A DNA stretch of 6,408 nucleotides from Microcaldota archaeon (GTDB lineage: Archaea; Micrarchaeota; Micrarchaeia; Micrarchaeales; Micrarchaeaceae): contig DAHWIS010000004.1 in assembly GCA_027344745.1 (NCBI GenBank), positions 1 to 6,408 on the forward strand, in the 5' to 3' direction. Positions 1 through 6,407 of this stretch are shown piece after piece. Each line of letters starts with the position of its first letter. The first letter of the stretch is position 1. The position numbers and the translations under genes are program-made. The notes beneath the pieces are model-generated. The model was not told the origin of the DNA. It searched no databases and saw only the letters and a program-made list of their open reading frames with translations.

Positions 1-335
1 AATAAGAACGGGATTCCGTATCTTAGGTATACGGATGCTATGGCGCCCACTATCGCCCTGCTTCCAAGCCTTCTCTCAGCATCCCTTCCCTCTATCAGCA
101 GCAGTGGCATTTCATACGCTTCCTTGAGTCTGCTTACCTGCTCGAACAGTCTTCCGTTTATCACGGAATTATCAAAGTCCGATAAAGATTTCCTCTCTAT
201 GCATACTCGTTTGGAAAGTATGTAGTCCCCTACATCCGCATTCATGGTGCGTATAACGAATCCGCGCGCCTCCAGCGCTTCAATGAGCTTTATGTTCTTC
301 TCCCTGGAATCCATTATTACGCTTAAGGTATCCAT
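1..335 (-). CDS. XPF/ERCC4-family structure-specific endonuclease, N-terminal part (cut by window edge)
   Basis: 111 codons are visible, starting at the ATG on complement 333-335 and running off the left edge without a stop. The translation is an ERCC4 nuclease domain: D9-x-R11-E12 near the N-terminus, G36-D37-Y38, then E47-R48-K49-x3-D53, which together form the GDXnERKX3D active site that coordinates metal in XPF, Mus81 and Hef. It continues with conserved GRLFEQ (61-66) and LLLIEG (78-83). Because the protein begins at the nuclease domain, it is not the helicase-fused euryarchaeal Hef. It resembles the short archaeal XPF form, where a C-terminal tandem helix-hairpin-helix domain would follow outside this window. 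Known family members cut 3'-flap and fork-like DNA in repair, usually as dimers and often with PCNA. The start codon directly follows the TGA of the upstream membrane-protein gene, so the two are probably co-transcribed. No Shine-Dalgarno is visible. The family call is firm; the C-terminal architecture is unseen. Confidence 0.92.
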   Translation of the reverse strand, partial: MDTLSVIMDSREKNIKLIEALEARGFVIRTMNADVGDYILSKRVCIERKSLSDFDNSVINGRLFEQVSRLKEAYEMPLLLIEGRDAERRLGSRAIVGAIASVYLRYGIPFL

Positions 336-2654
336 TCAATTTGCCTTATTGAAGCTTATGCCGCTTACTGCAATTGACATTTCGCCATTAGAGCCATACT
401 GCCCCACGAAGAATAAAGGATTGCCTATCGGTCCGGATATGAACCTGGCGGGTATGGTAAAAGTTTGCATATGCGGTGTCACGTTAAAGGATGCTACCTT
501 AAGATAGCTGTTGCTCAATGTAAGCGTATATATCGATATGTTTTGCACCGAATGGCTCAATGACATGGCGGTAATGTTGATGCTCGTGTTTATATACTGC
601 GGCACGCGCGAATTTATCGCTACCGTGACATTGGTGCCGTTCAGATATGGCGCATAGACGAGGATCCTTGGCGGTTCTGAAGGGTTTAGATAAAAAGGCA
701 CCCATATCGGCTGATCCGTGCCGTTTATGGGGTATTTGGTTTCGGCCCATTCCGGAAGAAACGGGTATCCAACATAACTTTTGTATACTCTGCTTTCTAT
801 CGCATTCTTGGTTGAGAACGCGAGAGTCCTATTTCCTGAATATATCGGGTTGCCAAACGTGCCTCTTAAATAATGCTCGAGTTCAAGCAGCGCAACGCCG
901 CTGTACGCCTGCGTATCAAGTGTGACAAAGTCGGTATTGTAATTGAACAAGCTCATTATCGTCTCGTTTGTATAATTTTCTATAATCGGCGACGGATAAC
1001 TCGGGTTGCCTGTCGTCTGCAGGTTTGATTCCTGAACGATAAGAGGTATGTTTTCCATAGATATTATCTCGGTTTCGTTGCTCCTTGTAACATACCCCTC
1101 CACTATCGGTTTGTGCGATAAGGCGGTCTCGTAAGTGGCTAATCCGGGATATAGTGCAGGATAAGTGCTGTTAGGGTTTGGCAGCGCAGGCAATGCCAAT
1201 ATCGAAAAGTTGCCCGATATCTTGCCTATATCCGTATAAAATGGCGATGTGTGCACATTCGTTGATATTAAAGGCAGAAAGCTTTTGTTCAGGGGCATGC
1301 CCACGCTTCCCATCAGGAATATGGCGGACAATATCGCTACAGATGCGATTCTTTTTGTCTTGTCTGATTTCAACTGCTTTAATTCGAATAAGTGCGCCAC
1401 GCCATATGCCGCAAGCAGACCTATAAACATCATCGCCGCCATGTCGAACCTTCCCGGCTCCCTAAGTACATTGAATCCCGGCAACGCATGATAAAGCAGA
1501 TATATTCCGGGTATGCTGGTAACGGAAGCGCCTATCTTGAGATACGGGCCAATTGCGAGCCATGCAAAGAATATCGCTGCAAACGCGAATGCGATTGCGG
1601 TTCTGCCCCCTCTTTCCTTGTATAATCCGTATAAAGCCAATACGAGTGCAATATACCCTATGAACGCTACCTGCTCTGTAGGATCTGCTTCGTATATGCC
1701 GTACATGAAATTTGCATTCCCTCGATTGAAAAGCCCGTTGTAATAGCTGGGCACGAAAAATGCAAGTATGTTGTCGCTCCACAGCGATGATTGAGACAGC
1801 GTATATTGGTTTACAGTGGATGCCTGCGACGGGGTCGCTATCACGTGCAGTATCGGTATGAAGCCCCACGAGCCGAAGACAAATGCAACGATAAGCGCGA
1901 AAACCGAATATTCCGCGAATTTCCTATTTACGATGGACATCCTTTTCTCCTTTATCATCAAGCAGTAAGCGAGCGCCATCAATATTACCGCCACCACCAT
2001 TATGCCCTCCTCTATGCCCCCCATGAAGCTGGCAAATACGAATGACAATCCAAGCAAGAAGGAACTGCGCACCCTATGTGCGTTTCCATCGTCAAGCATG
2101 GCGAGCAGGAAATATAGCGACAATGGCACGAAGCCTATTGCCATCCACTGGATGTGCGCATATGATTGGGCTACGTGAGCTGCGCTGAATGAGAACACCA
2201 AGCCCGCAAAGAATGCAGCATAATTATTTTTTATCAGGTATTTTGCAAGCACGTACATGCCTATTCCGGATATGGCGAAGCCAAAGAAAAACATAAGGTT
2301 GTATGCGAACGGTATGCTTATCGATTGGAACGGCGCCGAAAGGAATGCAAGCAGAGGAGAAAATGTCTGGTATACGAGATTTGCGCCTATGGGGTAATAT
2401 AGGAGATTGGTATGCCACAAACTTGTGTGCAAAACGAACGTGGAATAGCTGACCCACCATATGCCCCATAAGCTTTGATAGGTGTCTCCTCCGCTTCCCG
2501 GCACTGTTGAATTCATATGCAACGTTATCGGATAGAATACGGCCATCGCAAGTATCAGATACACTGCGAAATAATAGGCATAATCTGTCTTGGCATAGTG
2601 CAGAAGCCTGTTTTTTATGGCTTTATTTTCTCCTTCCATACGAATCACAGCCAT
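336..2654 (-). CDS. Large polytopic membrane protein, GT-C-type glycosyltransferase-like, with sequon-rich C-terminal ectodomain
   Basis: 772 residues. The first ~450 carry roughly 11-13 hydrophobic segments (for example 27-45, 97-112, 116-141, 145-163, 169-187, 216-234, 249-271, 328-345, 352-369, 405-423, 435-452). The first external loop holds a G-G-D motif (55-57) followed by W63, W66 and W67, then YYP (86-88). An LREPGRF stretch (397-403) matches the conserved Arg-Pro-Arg-Phe region of YfhO/GT-C-like membrane transferases. GT-C enzymes use lipid-phosphate sugars on the outer membrane face, with an acidic residue in the first loop; D57 is my candidate. Residues ~455-772 look extracytoplasmic and beta-rich, with many N-x-S/T sites. 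The start at M1 is supported by a TATA-like box centred 26 nt upstream; M6 (ATG at complement 2637-2639) is an alternative. The gene is divergent from the GT2/flippase pair. Donor and acceptor are unknown, and a non-enzymatic YfhO-like role is possible. Confidence 0.78.
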   Translation of the reverse strand: MAVIRMEGENKAIKNRLLHYAKTDYAYYFAVYLILAMAVFYPITLHMNSTVPGSGGDTYQSLWGIWWVSYSTFVLHTSLWHTNLLYYPIGANLVYQTFSPLLAFLSAPFQSISIPFAYNLMFFFGFAISGIGMYVLAKYLIKNNYAAFFAGLVFSFSAAHVAQSYAHIQWMAIGFVPLSLYFLLAMLDDGNAHRVRSSFLLGLSFVFASFMGGIEEGIMVVAVILMALAYCLMIKEKRMSIVNRKFAEYSVFALIVAFVFGSWGFIPILHVIATPSQASTVNQYTLSQSSLWSDNILAFFVPSYYNGLFNRGNANFMYGIYEADPTEQVAFIGYIALVLALYGLYKERGGRTAIAFAFAAIFFAWLAIGPYLKIGASVTSIPGIYLLYHALPGFNVLREPGRFDMAAMMFIGLLAAYGVAHLFELKQLKSDKTKRIASVAILSAIFLMGSVGMPLNKSFLPLISTNVHTSPFYTDIGKISGNFSILALPALPNPNSTYPALYPGLATYETALSHKPIVEGYVTRSNETEIISMENIPLIVQESNLQTTGNPSYPSPIIENYTNETIMSLFNYNTDFVTLDTQAYSGVALLELEHYLRGTFGNPIYSGNRTLAFSTKNAIESRVYKSYVGYPFLPEWAETKYPINGTDQPIWVPFYLNPSEPPRILVYAPYLNGTNVTVAINSRVPQYINTSINITAMSLSHSVQNISIYTLTLSNSYLKVASFNVTPHMQTFTIPARFISGPIGNPLFFVGQYGSNGEMSIAVSGISFNKAN

Positions 2655-2675
2655 TAAGCATATAAAAAGTAAAGG

Positions 2676-2684
2676 ATTTATAAT
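2676..2684 (-). promoter_or_regulatory. Archaeal TATA box for the GT-C-like gene
   Basis: On the minus strand this reads ATTATAAAT. Its centre lies 26 nt upstream of the M1 ATG, the usual archaeal TATA-to-start distance, so transcription would begin at or near that ATG and give a leaderless mRNA. A second A/T box (complement 2659-2668, reading TTTTTATATG) lies about 24-25 nt before the in-frame ATG of M6 and could drive a slightly shorter product. Position and composition are seen directly; function is inferred. Confidence 0.55.
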
Positions 2685-2720
2685 GCTAACGCGATAAGAA
2701 TTGAATATTAAGCGAAGTTA

Positions 2721-2732
2721 TTTTATATAAAT
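2721..2732 (+). promoter_or_regulatory. Archaeal TATA box for the GT2/flippase operon
   Basis: TTTTATATAAAT is a strong archaeal TATA-like sequence in the divergent gap. Its centre is about 20 nt before the ATG at 2747 but only about 11 nt before the in-frame GTG at 2738. The GTG would therefore fall upstream of the expected transcription start, so this box decides the start codon in favour of 2747 with a very short or absent leader. Its centre is about 46 bp from the minus-strand box, so the two promoters sit back to back. Confidence 0.6.
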
Positions 2733-2746
2733 CTTGCGTGTTTGCG

Positions 2747-3451
2747 ATGAAAAAAGCCTACTCTGATTTTACCATAATAATACCTACCCTCAACGAGTTC
2801 AAGAACATCCGGTTGATAATAGTAAAGTTGCTTAAGATGTATCGCGGGGTATCAATAATCGTTGCGGACGACGGTTCAATGGACGGCACGCGCGAGGAGG
2901 TTAGGGCAATAAGCAAAAAAAATAGAAAGGTAAAGCTTCTTGATAGGGAAAGGAGGAGCGTCCATGGGCTTGCAGCCAGCGTTCTAGATGCTGTTTTAAT
3001 GGTCAAAACTCCATATCTTATAGTCATGGACGCCGATATGCAGCATCCCCCTAATAAGGTATCCGAGATAATGGAATCGTTGGGGAGCTGTGATTTAGCA
3101 GTTGGGGTAAGGACCCATGTAAAGAACTGGGGTTTTTACCGCAAAACAGTCTCAAAATCCATAGCGTATTTTTCATATGCAATTCTGACCTTCAGGGGCA
3201 AAAGGACATGCAATGACATAATGTCCGGTTTCTTCGGCATAAACACAAGGCTTTTTCAACTCATAATACGCAAGAAGCGCAGTTACTTCATAGGTAGAAG
3301 CTATAAGGTGTTATTGGACCTGTTGAAGCTTTTGGACAAAAACGTTAAAATAAAAGAGATATATTACTCATCGTTCAATCCTAGGCTCTACGGCAAATCA
3401 AAGGCCAATGTCTGGAATTTCATTGACATAATAAAATCAAGCTTTAAGTAG
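2747..3451 (+). CDS. Family 2 glycosyltransferase, dolichyl/polyprenyl-phosphate mannose synthase type
   Basis: 234 residues from ATG 2747. The GT-A fold motifs appear in order: IIPTLNE (11-17), nucleotide-binding DDGSMDGT (41-48), DADMQHPP (95-102) with D95, D97 and Q99 matching the metal-binding D-x-D-x-Q of archaeal dolichyl-phosphate mannose synthase, then DIMSGFF (157-163) and R213 followed by GKSK (216-219). That combination separates this branch from generic GT2 enzymes. The family transfers a sugar, usually mannose from GDP-mannose or glucose from UDP-glucose, to a polyprenyl phosphate on the cytoplasmic side. No C-terminal membrane segment is present, so this is a single-domain soluble or peripheral enzyme. 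An in-frame GTG at 2738 would add three residues but lies too close to the TATA box. The flippase gene begins 5 bp after the stop, which indicates an operon. The family is confident; the sugar and lipid are not determined. Confidence 0.9.
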   Translation: MKKAYSDFTIIIPTLNEFKNIRLIIVKLLKMYRGVSIIVADDGSMDGTREEVRAISKKNRKVKLLDRERRSVHGLAASVLDAVLMVKTPYLIVMDADMQHPPNKVSEIMESLGSCDLAVGVRTHVKNWGFYRKTVSKSIAYFSYAILTFRGKRTCNDIMSGFFGINTRLFQLIIRKKRSYFIGRSYKVLLDLLKLLDKNVKIKEIYYSSFNPRLYGKSKANVWNFIDIIKSSFK

Positions 3452-3456
3452 ATTAT

Positions 3457-5037
3457 ATGCAATCGATAGAGAATCAGAACGTAGAGGAGTCGGCCTCTGA
3501 GATAGGCCTGCGCACCGCTAAGGTGGCGAGCTATATACTGGTAAGCAAAGTTATTTCACTCATAATGCTCGCGCTCTCATTCATAGTGGTTGCCAGAATT
3601 TTAGGGCCGAAAATATACGGGATATATGTGCTCGCAACTGCTACCGTGGGCATCTTCGGTGCAGTGGGAAATTTCGGCATAGCGACTGCAATAAACAAAT
3701 TCAGCGCAGAATACAGGGCAAAGAACAGCAATGCCGAGCTAAACAACCTGCTCTCAAACGGGCTCTTCATGCTTGCCGCGATAAGCATCGTTTTGGCGTC
3801 GCTGCTAGTCCTATTCAGCGTGCCGATAGCCGCATATGTGATGCACAGTGCATCATTGGCGTATATCCTTCGGGCAATAGCGCTGTCAATAATATTCTCG
3901 ATGCTCTTCGGTGCATTGTATGGCGCCCTGATAGGCATGGGGAAAGGAAGCCACGCATCATTCATGATAATATTGCAATCATCGGGCCAATCGATCGTAA
4001 GCATCGTCTTGGCGTATATGGGTTATGGCGCACTGGCCCCGATACTGGGCCTTGTATTCGGCATGTTCATCGGATTCGTAACCGGGATTATCCTGGTCTA
4101 TGGCGTAAACAGGATTGACATGGTGAGGCCCTCTACAAAGAAGATGAAGCCCATAATGAGGTTCTCGTTACCTATAGCCGTATCAAACATATTCAACGTC
4201 ATAGTGGGAAACCTCGGCCCTATAATGCTGAGCATGTTCGCTACAACTCTTGTGCTCGGAAATTTCGGCGTGGCATCCAAGGTCAGTTACTTATTCGATA
4301 TCATAATAGGCACGATAGGAATCTCGTTGCTGCCCACGTTTGCGAGTTCGTTGGCGAACAAGAAGACCAAAAGCAGGACCGGGGAATTCTACAGCTATTC
4401 CCTGTATGTTGCATTCCTGTTCGTAGCACCGCTCATTTTCATCGTGGCATTCCTGTCCAAGCCGTTCTCGTATGTCGCATTCAGCGGTATCTATACCCTC
4501 GCTCCGTTCTACATATTGATAATGAGCATCGGCGTTCTGGTGGGCATGGCCGGCAACTACGCTGTTCCTCTCCTAATGAGCGCGAATAAAGTCAAGACAG
4601 TGGTAAAATACAACATAATAATTGCGATTATGGGCATTGTACTGATGCCTCTTCTGATACCTACCCTAAAAGGAACCGGGCTGGTACTGCTTTTATTCAT
4701 AATAAATCCGGTATTATACGACATATTTTTCGTATATGAGATCAAGAAATCATTCAATGTAAAAATAAACATCAGAAAGATAGGGAAGGTGCTCGCGGCA
4801 AATTTCATAAGCATAGCATTCGTATACCCTTTGGTCATACTGCTCGGCGGGAATTACATACCCCTGATAATAGGCGCAATGATAATAATGATACTGCTGT
4901 ATCCTCCGTTGCTTGCTGTGCTAAAAGGTGTCGAAAAGCACGACATAGCGACAATAAGGAAGGTAGTGGGAGAAATCCCAGTTGTCGGCAGCATCGTATC
5001 GCTGCTGCTCGACTACTCCCTGCTTTTCGCAGGCTAA
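3457..5037 (+). CDS. Polysaccharide/oligosaccharide flippase, Wzx/PST branch of the MOP superfamily
   Basis: 526 residues, almost wholly hydrophobic, with about 14 predicted membrane segments (for example 28-47, 54-75, 102-124, 135-160, 168-188, 191-216, 236-260, 280-297, 315-335, 344-368, 381-403, 407-427, 445-464, 467-488). The N-terminal signature is typical of the Polysacc_synt family: VVARILGPKIYGIY (44-57), a GNFGIATAINKFSAEYR stretch (71-87), and basic loops such as 226-235. Members move undecaprenyl- or dolichyl-linked oligosaccharides from the cytoplasmic to the external face for surface polysaccharide or protein glycosylation. The gene starts 5 bp after the GT2 stop with no obvious ribosome binding site, so it probably shares that transcript. 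It has no frameshift and is a normal length for the family. A T-tract and the IS left end follow within about 30 bp of the stop. The substrate cannot be told from sequence. Confidence 0.92.
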   Translation: MQSIENQNVEESASEIGLRTAKVASYILVSKVISLIMLALSFIVVARILGPKIYGIYVLATATVGIFGAVGNFGIATAINKFSAEYRAKNSNAELNNLLSNGLFMLAAISIVLASLLVLFSVPIAAYVMHSASLAYILRAIALSIIFSMLFGALYGALIGMGKGSHASFMIILQSSGQSIVSIVLAYMGYGALAPILGLVFGMFIGFVTGIILVYGVNRIDMVRPSTKKMKPIMRFSLPIAVSNIFNVIVGNLGPIMLSMFATTLVLGNFGVASKVSYLFDIIIGTIGISLLPTFASSLANKKTKSRTGEFYSYSLYVAFLFVAPLIFIVAFLSKPFSYVAFSGIYTLAPFYILIMSIGVLVGMAGNYAVPLLMSANKVKTVVKYNIIIAIMGIVLMPLLIPTLKGTGLVLLLFIINPVLYDIFFVYEIKKSFNVKINIRKIGKVLAANFISIAFVYPLVILLGGNYIPLIIGAMIIMILLYPPLLAVLKGVEKHDIATIRKVVGEIPVVGSIVSLLLDYSLLFAG

Positions 5038-5062
5038 TCAGCTCAACCCATTATGCCATCCA

Positions 5063-5067
5063 TTTTT
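5063..5067 (+). terminator. Possible T-tract terminator after the flippase
   Basis: A run of five T within CATTTTTATTAA begins 26 nt past the flippase stop. Archaeal RNA polymerase terminates at short U-rich tracts without needing a hairpin, so this could end the GT2-flippase transcript. It may equally be part of the insertion target or left end of the adjacent IS element. Confidence 0.3.
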
Positions 5068-5071
5068 ATTA

Positions 5072-5092
5072 ATGTGGGCGTAAAACCCACAT
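5072..5092 (+). repeat. Left-end hairpin A
   Basis: ATGTGGG (5072-5078) and CCCACAT (5086-5092) form a perfect 7-bp stem with a 7-nt A-rich loop. In this family TnpA recognises subterminal hairpins on single-stranded DNA, so this is the best candidate for the left-end recognition structure. Its right arm can also pair with downstream sequence in a competing fold. Confidence 0.65.
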
Positions 5093-5128
5093 GCTTTAGC
5101 TGTGGGATATAAGCCCACCGCAAAGCAT
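5091..5128 (+). repeat. Left-end hairpin B, long imperfect stem upstream of tnpB
   Basis: ATGCTTT (5091-5097) pairs with AAAGCAT (5122-5128). After a bulged A, GC (5099-5100) pairs with GC (5120-5121). After a T/C mismatch, GTGGG (5102-5106) pairs with CCCAC (5114-5118), leaving a 7-nt loop. That gives about 14 bp in total. It shares two bases with hairpin A and ends 24 nt before the tnpB start, so it may act in DNA transposition, in the tnpB mRNA leader, or both. Confidence 0.6.
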
Positions 5129-5133
5129 ATAAC
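5126..5133 (+). promoter_or_regulatory. Possible TATA box for tnpB
   Basis: CATATAAC lies about 23-24 nt before the tnpB ATG at 5153, a spacing that would give a nearly leaderless mRNA. It overlaps the foot of left-end hairpin B. A weak AAAGG (5138-5142) also precedes the ATG by 10 nt. Either signal could serve, and neither is strong. Confidence 0.35.
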
Positions 5134-5152
5134 TTTGAAAGGCGCAATAAAT

Positions 5153-6397
5153 ATGGTCGTCTTGAAAACTGCATATAAGTATCGTGCATATCCTTCAAAG
5201 GAGCAGAAGGAAACGCTGAACAGGCAGATGTTTCTTTCAAAGGACCTCTACAATTTGCTTCTTGAGAAGTCAAAGGAATACTACAAAGAAACAGGAAAGA
5301 CCCTTACAGAATACAGAATGAATGTCTGGATTACGCAAATAAAGAAGGAAAAACCAGAATTCGCAGAATTGCATTCGCAGGTTCTCCAGAATGTCTCAAA
5401 AAGGGTATCTGATGCTTACAGGCACTTCTTCAGAAGGTGCAAGGAAAAGAAACAGGGAAAGAACGTAAAGGTCGGATTCCCACGATATAAAAAGTTTGTC
5501 TCATCATTAACATATCCCCAGACAAACGGTTTCAAGATAGAAAAGAAGAACGCGGAACTCTCAAAGATAGGCAGTATAAACTTTGTTAATCACAGAGGGA
5601 TAGAAGGAACAATAAAGACACTCACGATAAAGAAGACAAAGTCGCAGGAATGGTATATCACGATTGCAGTTGAAAGGAAAGATAAACCATTTGCATCAAA
5701 CGGCAAGGGCAAAGTCGGGATGGATTTGGGCATAACCCAGTATGTCGCACTTTCTGATAATACTATACGCCAAAACGTAAAGATAACAAAACATCAAAGA
5801 AACCACGCGAGGGTTCTGCAACAGGACATCTCGCGAAAGGAGAAGGGCTCCCACAATCGAAATAAGGCAGCAATAAGATTTGCAGGGTATTCGGAGCATA
5901 TAGCAAAAATAAGGCAGGATTGCCTTCATAAACTTTCACACAATCTCGTTCACTCATACTCGTTCATCGCATACGAAGATTTAGAGATAACTAACATGGT
6001 AAAGAACCATAGATATGCGAGGTCTATAAACGAATGCTCTTGGGGAAACTTCACCCAAATGCTGCAATACAAGGCTGAAAGCGCTGGTTGCGCAGCAATT
6101 AAAGTGAATCCCCAATATACCACGATGACCTGCAGTAATTGCGGGAACGTGCAGAAAATATCGATATCGCAAAGGGCATTCGTCTGCGAGAAGTGCGGCA
6201 TGAGAAAGGACAGAGACATAAACTCAAGTGTAAATATACGCGATAGAGCTTTGAACGTACAGAGTTCAAATTTTGACAGCTATGCTGTCAAAGCTACCGA
6301 AGGACATTCGGGAAGTCAAGCCTGTGGAGACGACGTAAGACCTTCCGCAAGGGAGGCTGTTGCCGAAGAAGCAGGAACCATACGGGTGGCATCATGA
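5153..6397 (+). CDS. tnpB: TnpB, RNA-guided RuvC nuclease of an IS200/IS605-family element (OrfB)
   Basis: 414 residues from ATG 5153, where MVVLKTAYKYRAYPS matches the family N-terminus. An in-frame GTG at 5102 lies inside the left-end stem and is rejected. Domains in order: N-terminal WED/REC-like region (1-~180); RuvC-I GMDLGI with D191; RuvC-II YEDLE with E275; zinc finger C327-x2-C330 and C345-x2-C348; RuvC-III DRDINSSVNI with D355. All three catalytic acids and four cysteines are intact, so the protein should be active. TnpB proteins are guided by an RNA made from the 3' end of their own gene and cut DNA next to a target-adjacent motif, which helps retain the element after excision. The C-terminal tail (ACGDDVRPS, 390-398) is the usual low-structure extension whose codons double as RNA scaffold. 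There are no frameshifts. The gene is A-rich compared with the flippase, which is consistent with transfer. Confidence 0.95.
   Translation: MVVLKTAYKYRAYPSKEQKETLNRQMFLSKDLYNLLLEKSKEYYKETGKTLTEYRMNVWITQIKKEKPEFAELHSQVLQNVSKRVSDAYRHFFRRCKEKKQGKNVKVGFPRYKKFVSSLTYPQTNGFKIEKKNAELSKIGSINFVNHRGIEGTIKTLTIKKTKSQEWYITIAVERKDKPFASNGKGKVGMDLGITQYVALSDNTIRQNVKITKHQRNHARVLQQDISRKEKGSHNRNKAAIRFAGYSEHIAKIRQDCLHKLSHNLVHSYSFIAYEDLEITNMVKNHRYARSINECSWGNFTQMLQYKAESAGCAAIKVNPQYTTMTCSNCGNVQKISISQRAFVCEKCGMRKDRDINSSVNIRDRALNVQSSNFDSYAVKATEGHSGSQACGDDVRPSAREAVAEEAGTIRVAS
6272..6292 (+). repeat. Perfect 9-bp inverted repeat inside the tnpB 3' coding region
   Basis: TTTGACAGC, spacer TAT, then GCTGTCAAA. The stem is perfect over 9 bp with a 3-nt loop and encodes FDSYAVK, downstream of the last RuvC motif, where protein constraint is expected to be low. 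It is the strongest single hairpin in the 3' region and probably a stem of the guide RNA scaffold or a barrier that defines its 5' end. Confidence 0.7.
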
Positions 6398-6407
6398 CGA
6401 CAGTCAT
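6394..6407 (+). repeat. Hairpin over the tnpB stop codon, candidate right-end element
   Basis: ATGAC (6394-6398) and GTCAT (6403-6407) flank a 4-nt GACA loop. The stem includes the TGA stop. It could be the subterminal right-end hairpin for TnpA or the last stem of the guide RNA before the guide. The window ends one base later, so the element's true right edge is not visible. Confidence 0.45.

Noticed and set aside
40..507. Plus-strand open frames across the left edge
   Set aside because: They lie antisense to the ERCC4 nuclease and the end of the GT-C-like gene, both of which have clear family motifs.
1462..1869. 135-codon minus-strand open frame inside the GT-C-like gene
   Set aside because: It is a shadow frame rich in Arg, His and Cys with no domain-like pattern, fully covered by a coherent membrane-protein reading frame.
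3531..4004. 157-codon minus-strand open frame opposite the flippase
   Set aside because: It is the antisense of hydrophobic codons, which often leaves long open frames. It has no start signal or recognisable motif, and the flippase frame is well supported.
5072..5128. CRISPR-like repeats or a tRNA from the repeated GTGGG/CCCAC units
   Set aside because: There are only two short inverted units, with no regular spacers, no cloverleaf and no T-loop sequence. The position fits an IS left end.
5102..5152. GTG at 5102 as the tnpB start, adding 17 residues
   Set aside because: The GTG lies inside a left-end hairpin stem, the added residues do not resemble a TnpB N-terminus, and the family's conserved start region begins at ATG 5153.
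5043..5273. Minus-strand 76-codon frame over the left end and tnpB start, considered as a remnant of tnpA
   Set aside because: The translation lacks the HUH motif and catalytic Tyr region of Y1 transposases and overlaps the left-end hairpins and the tnpB start.
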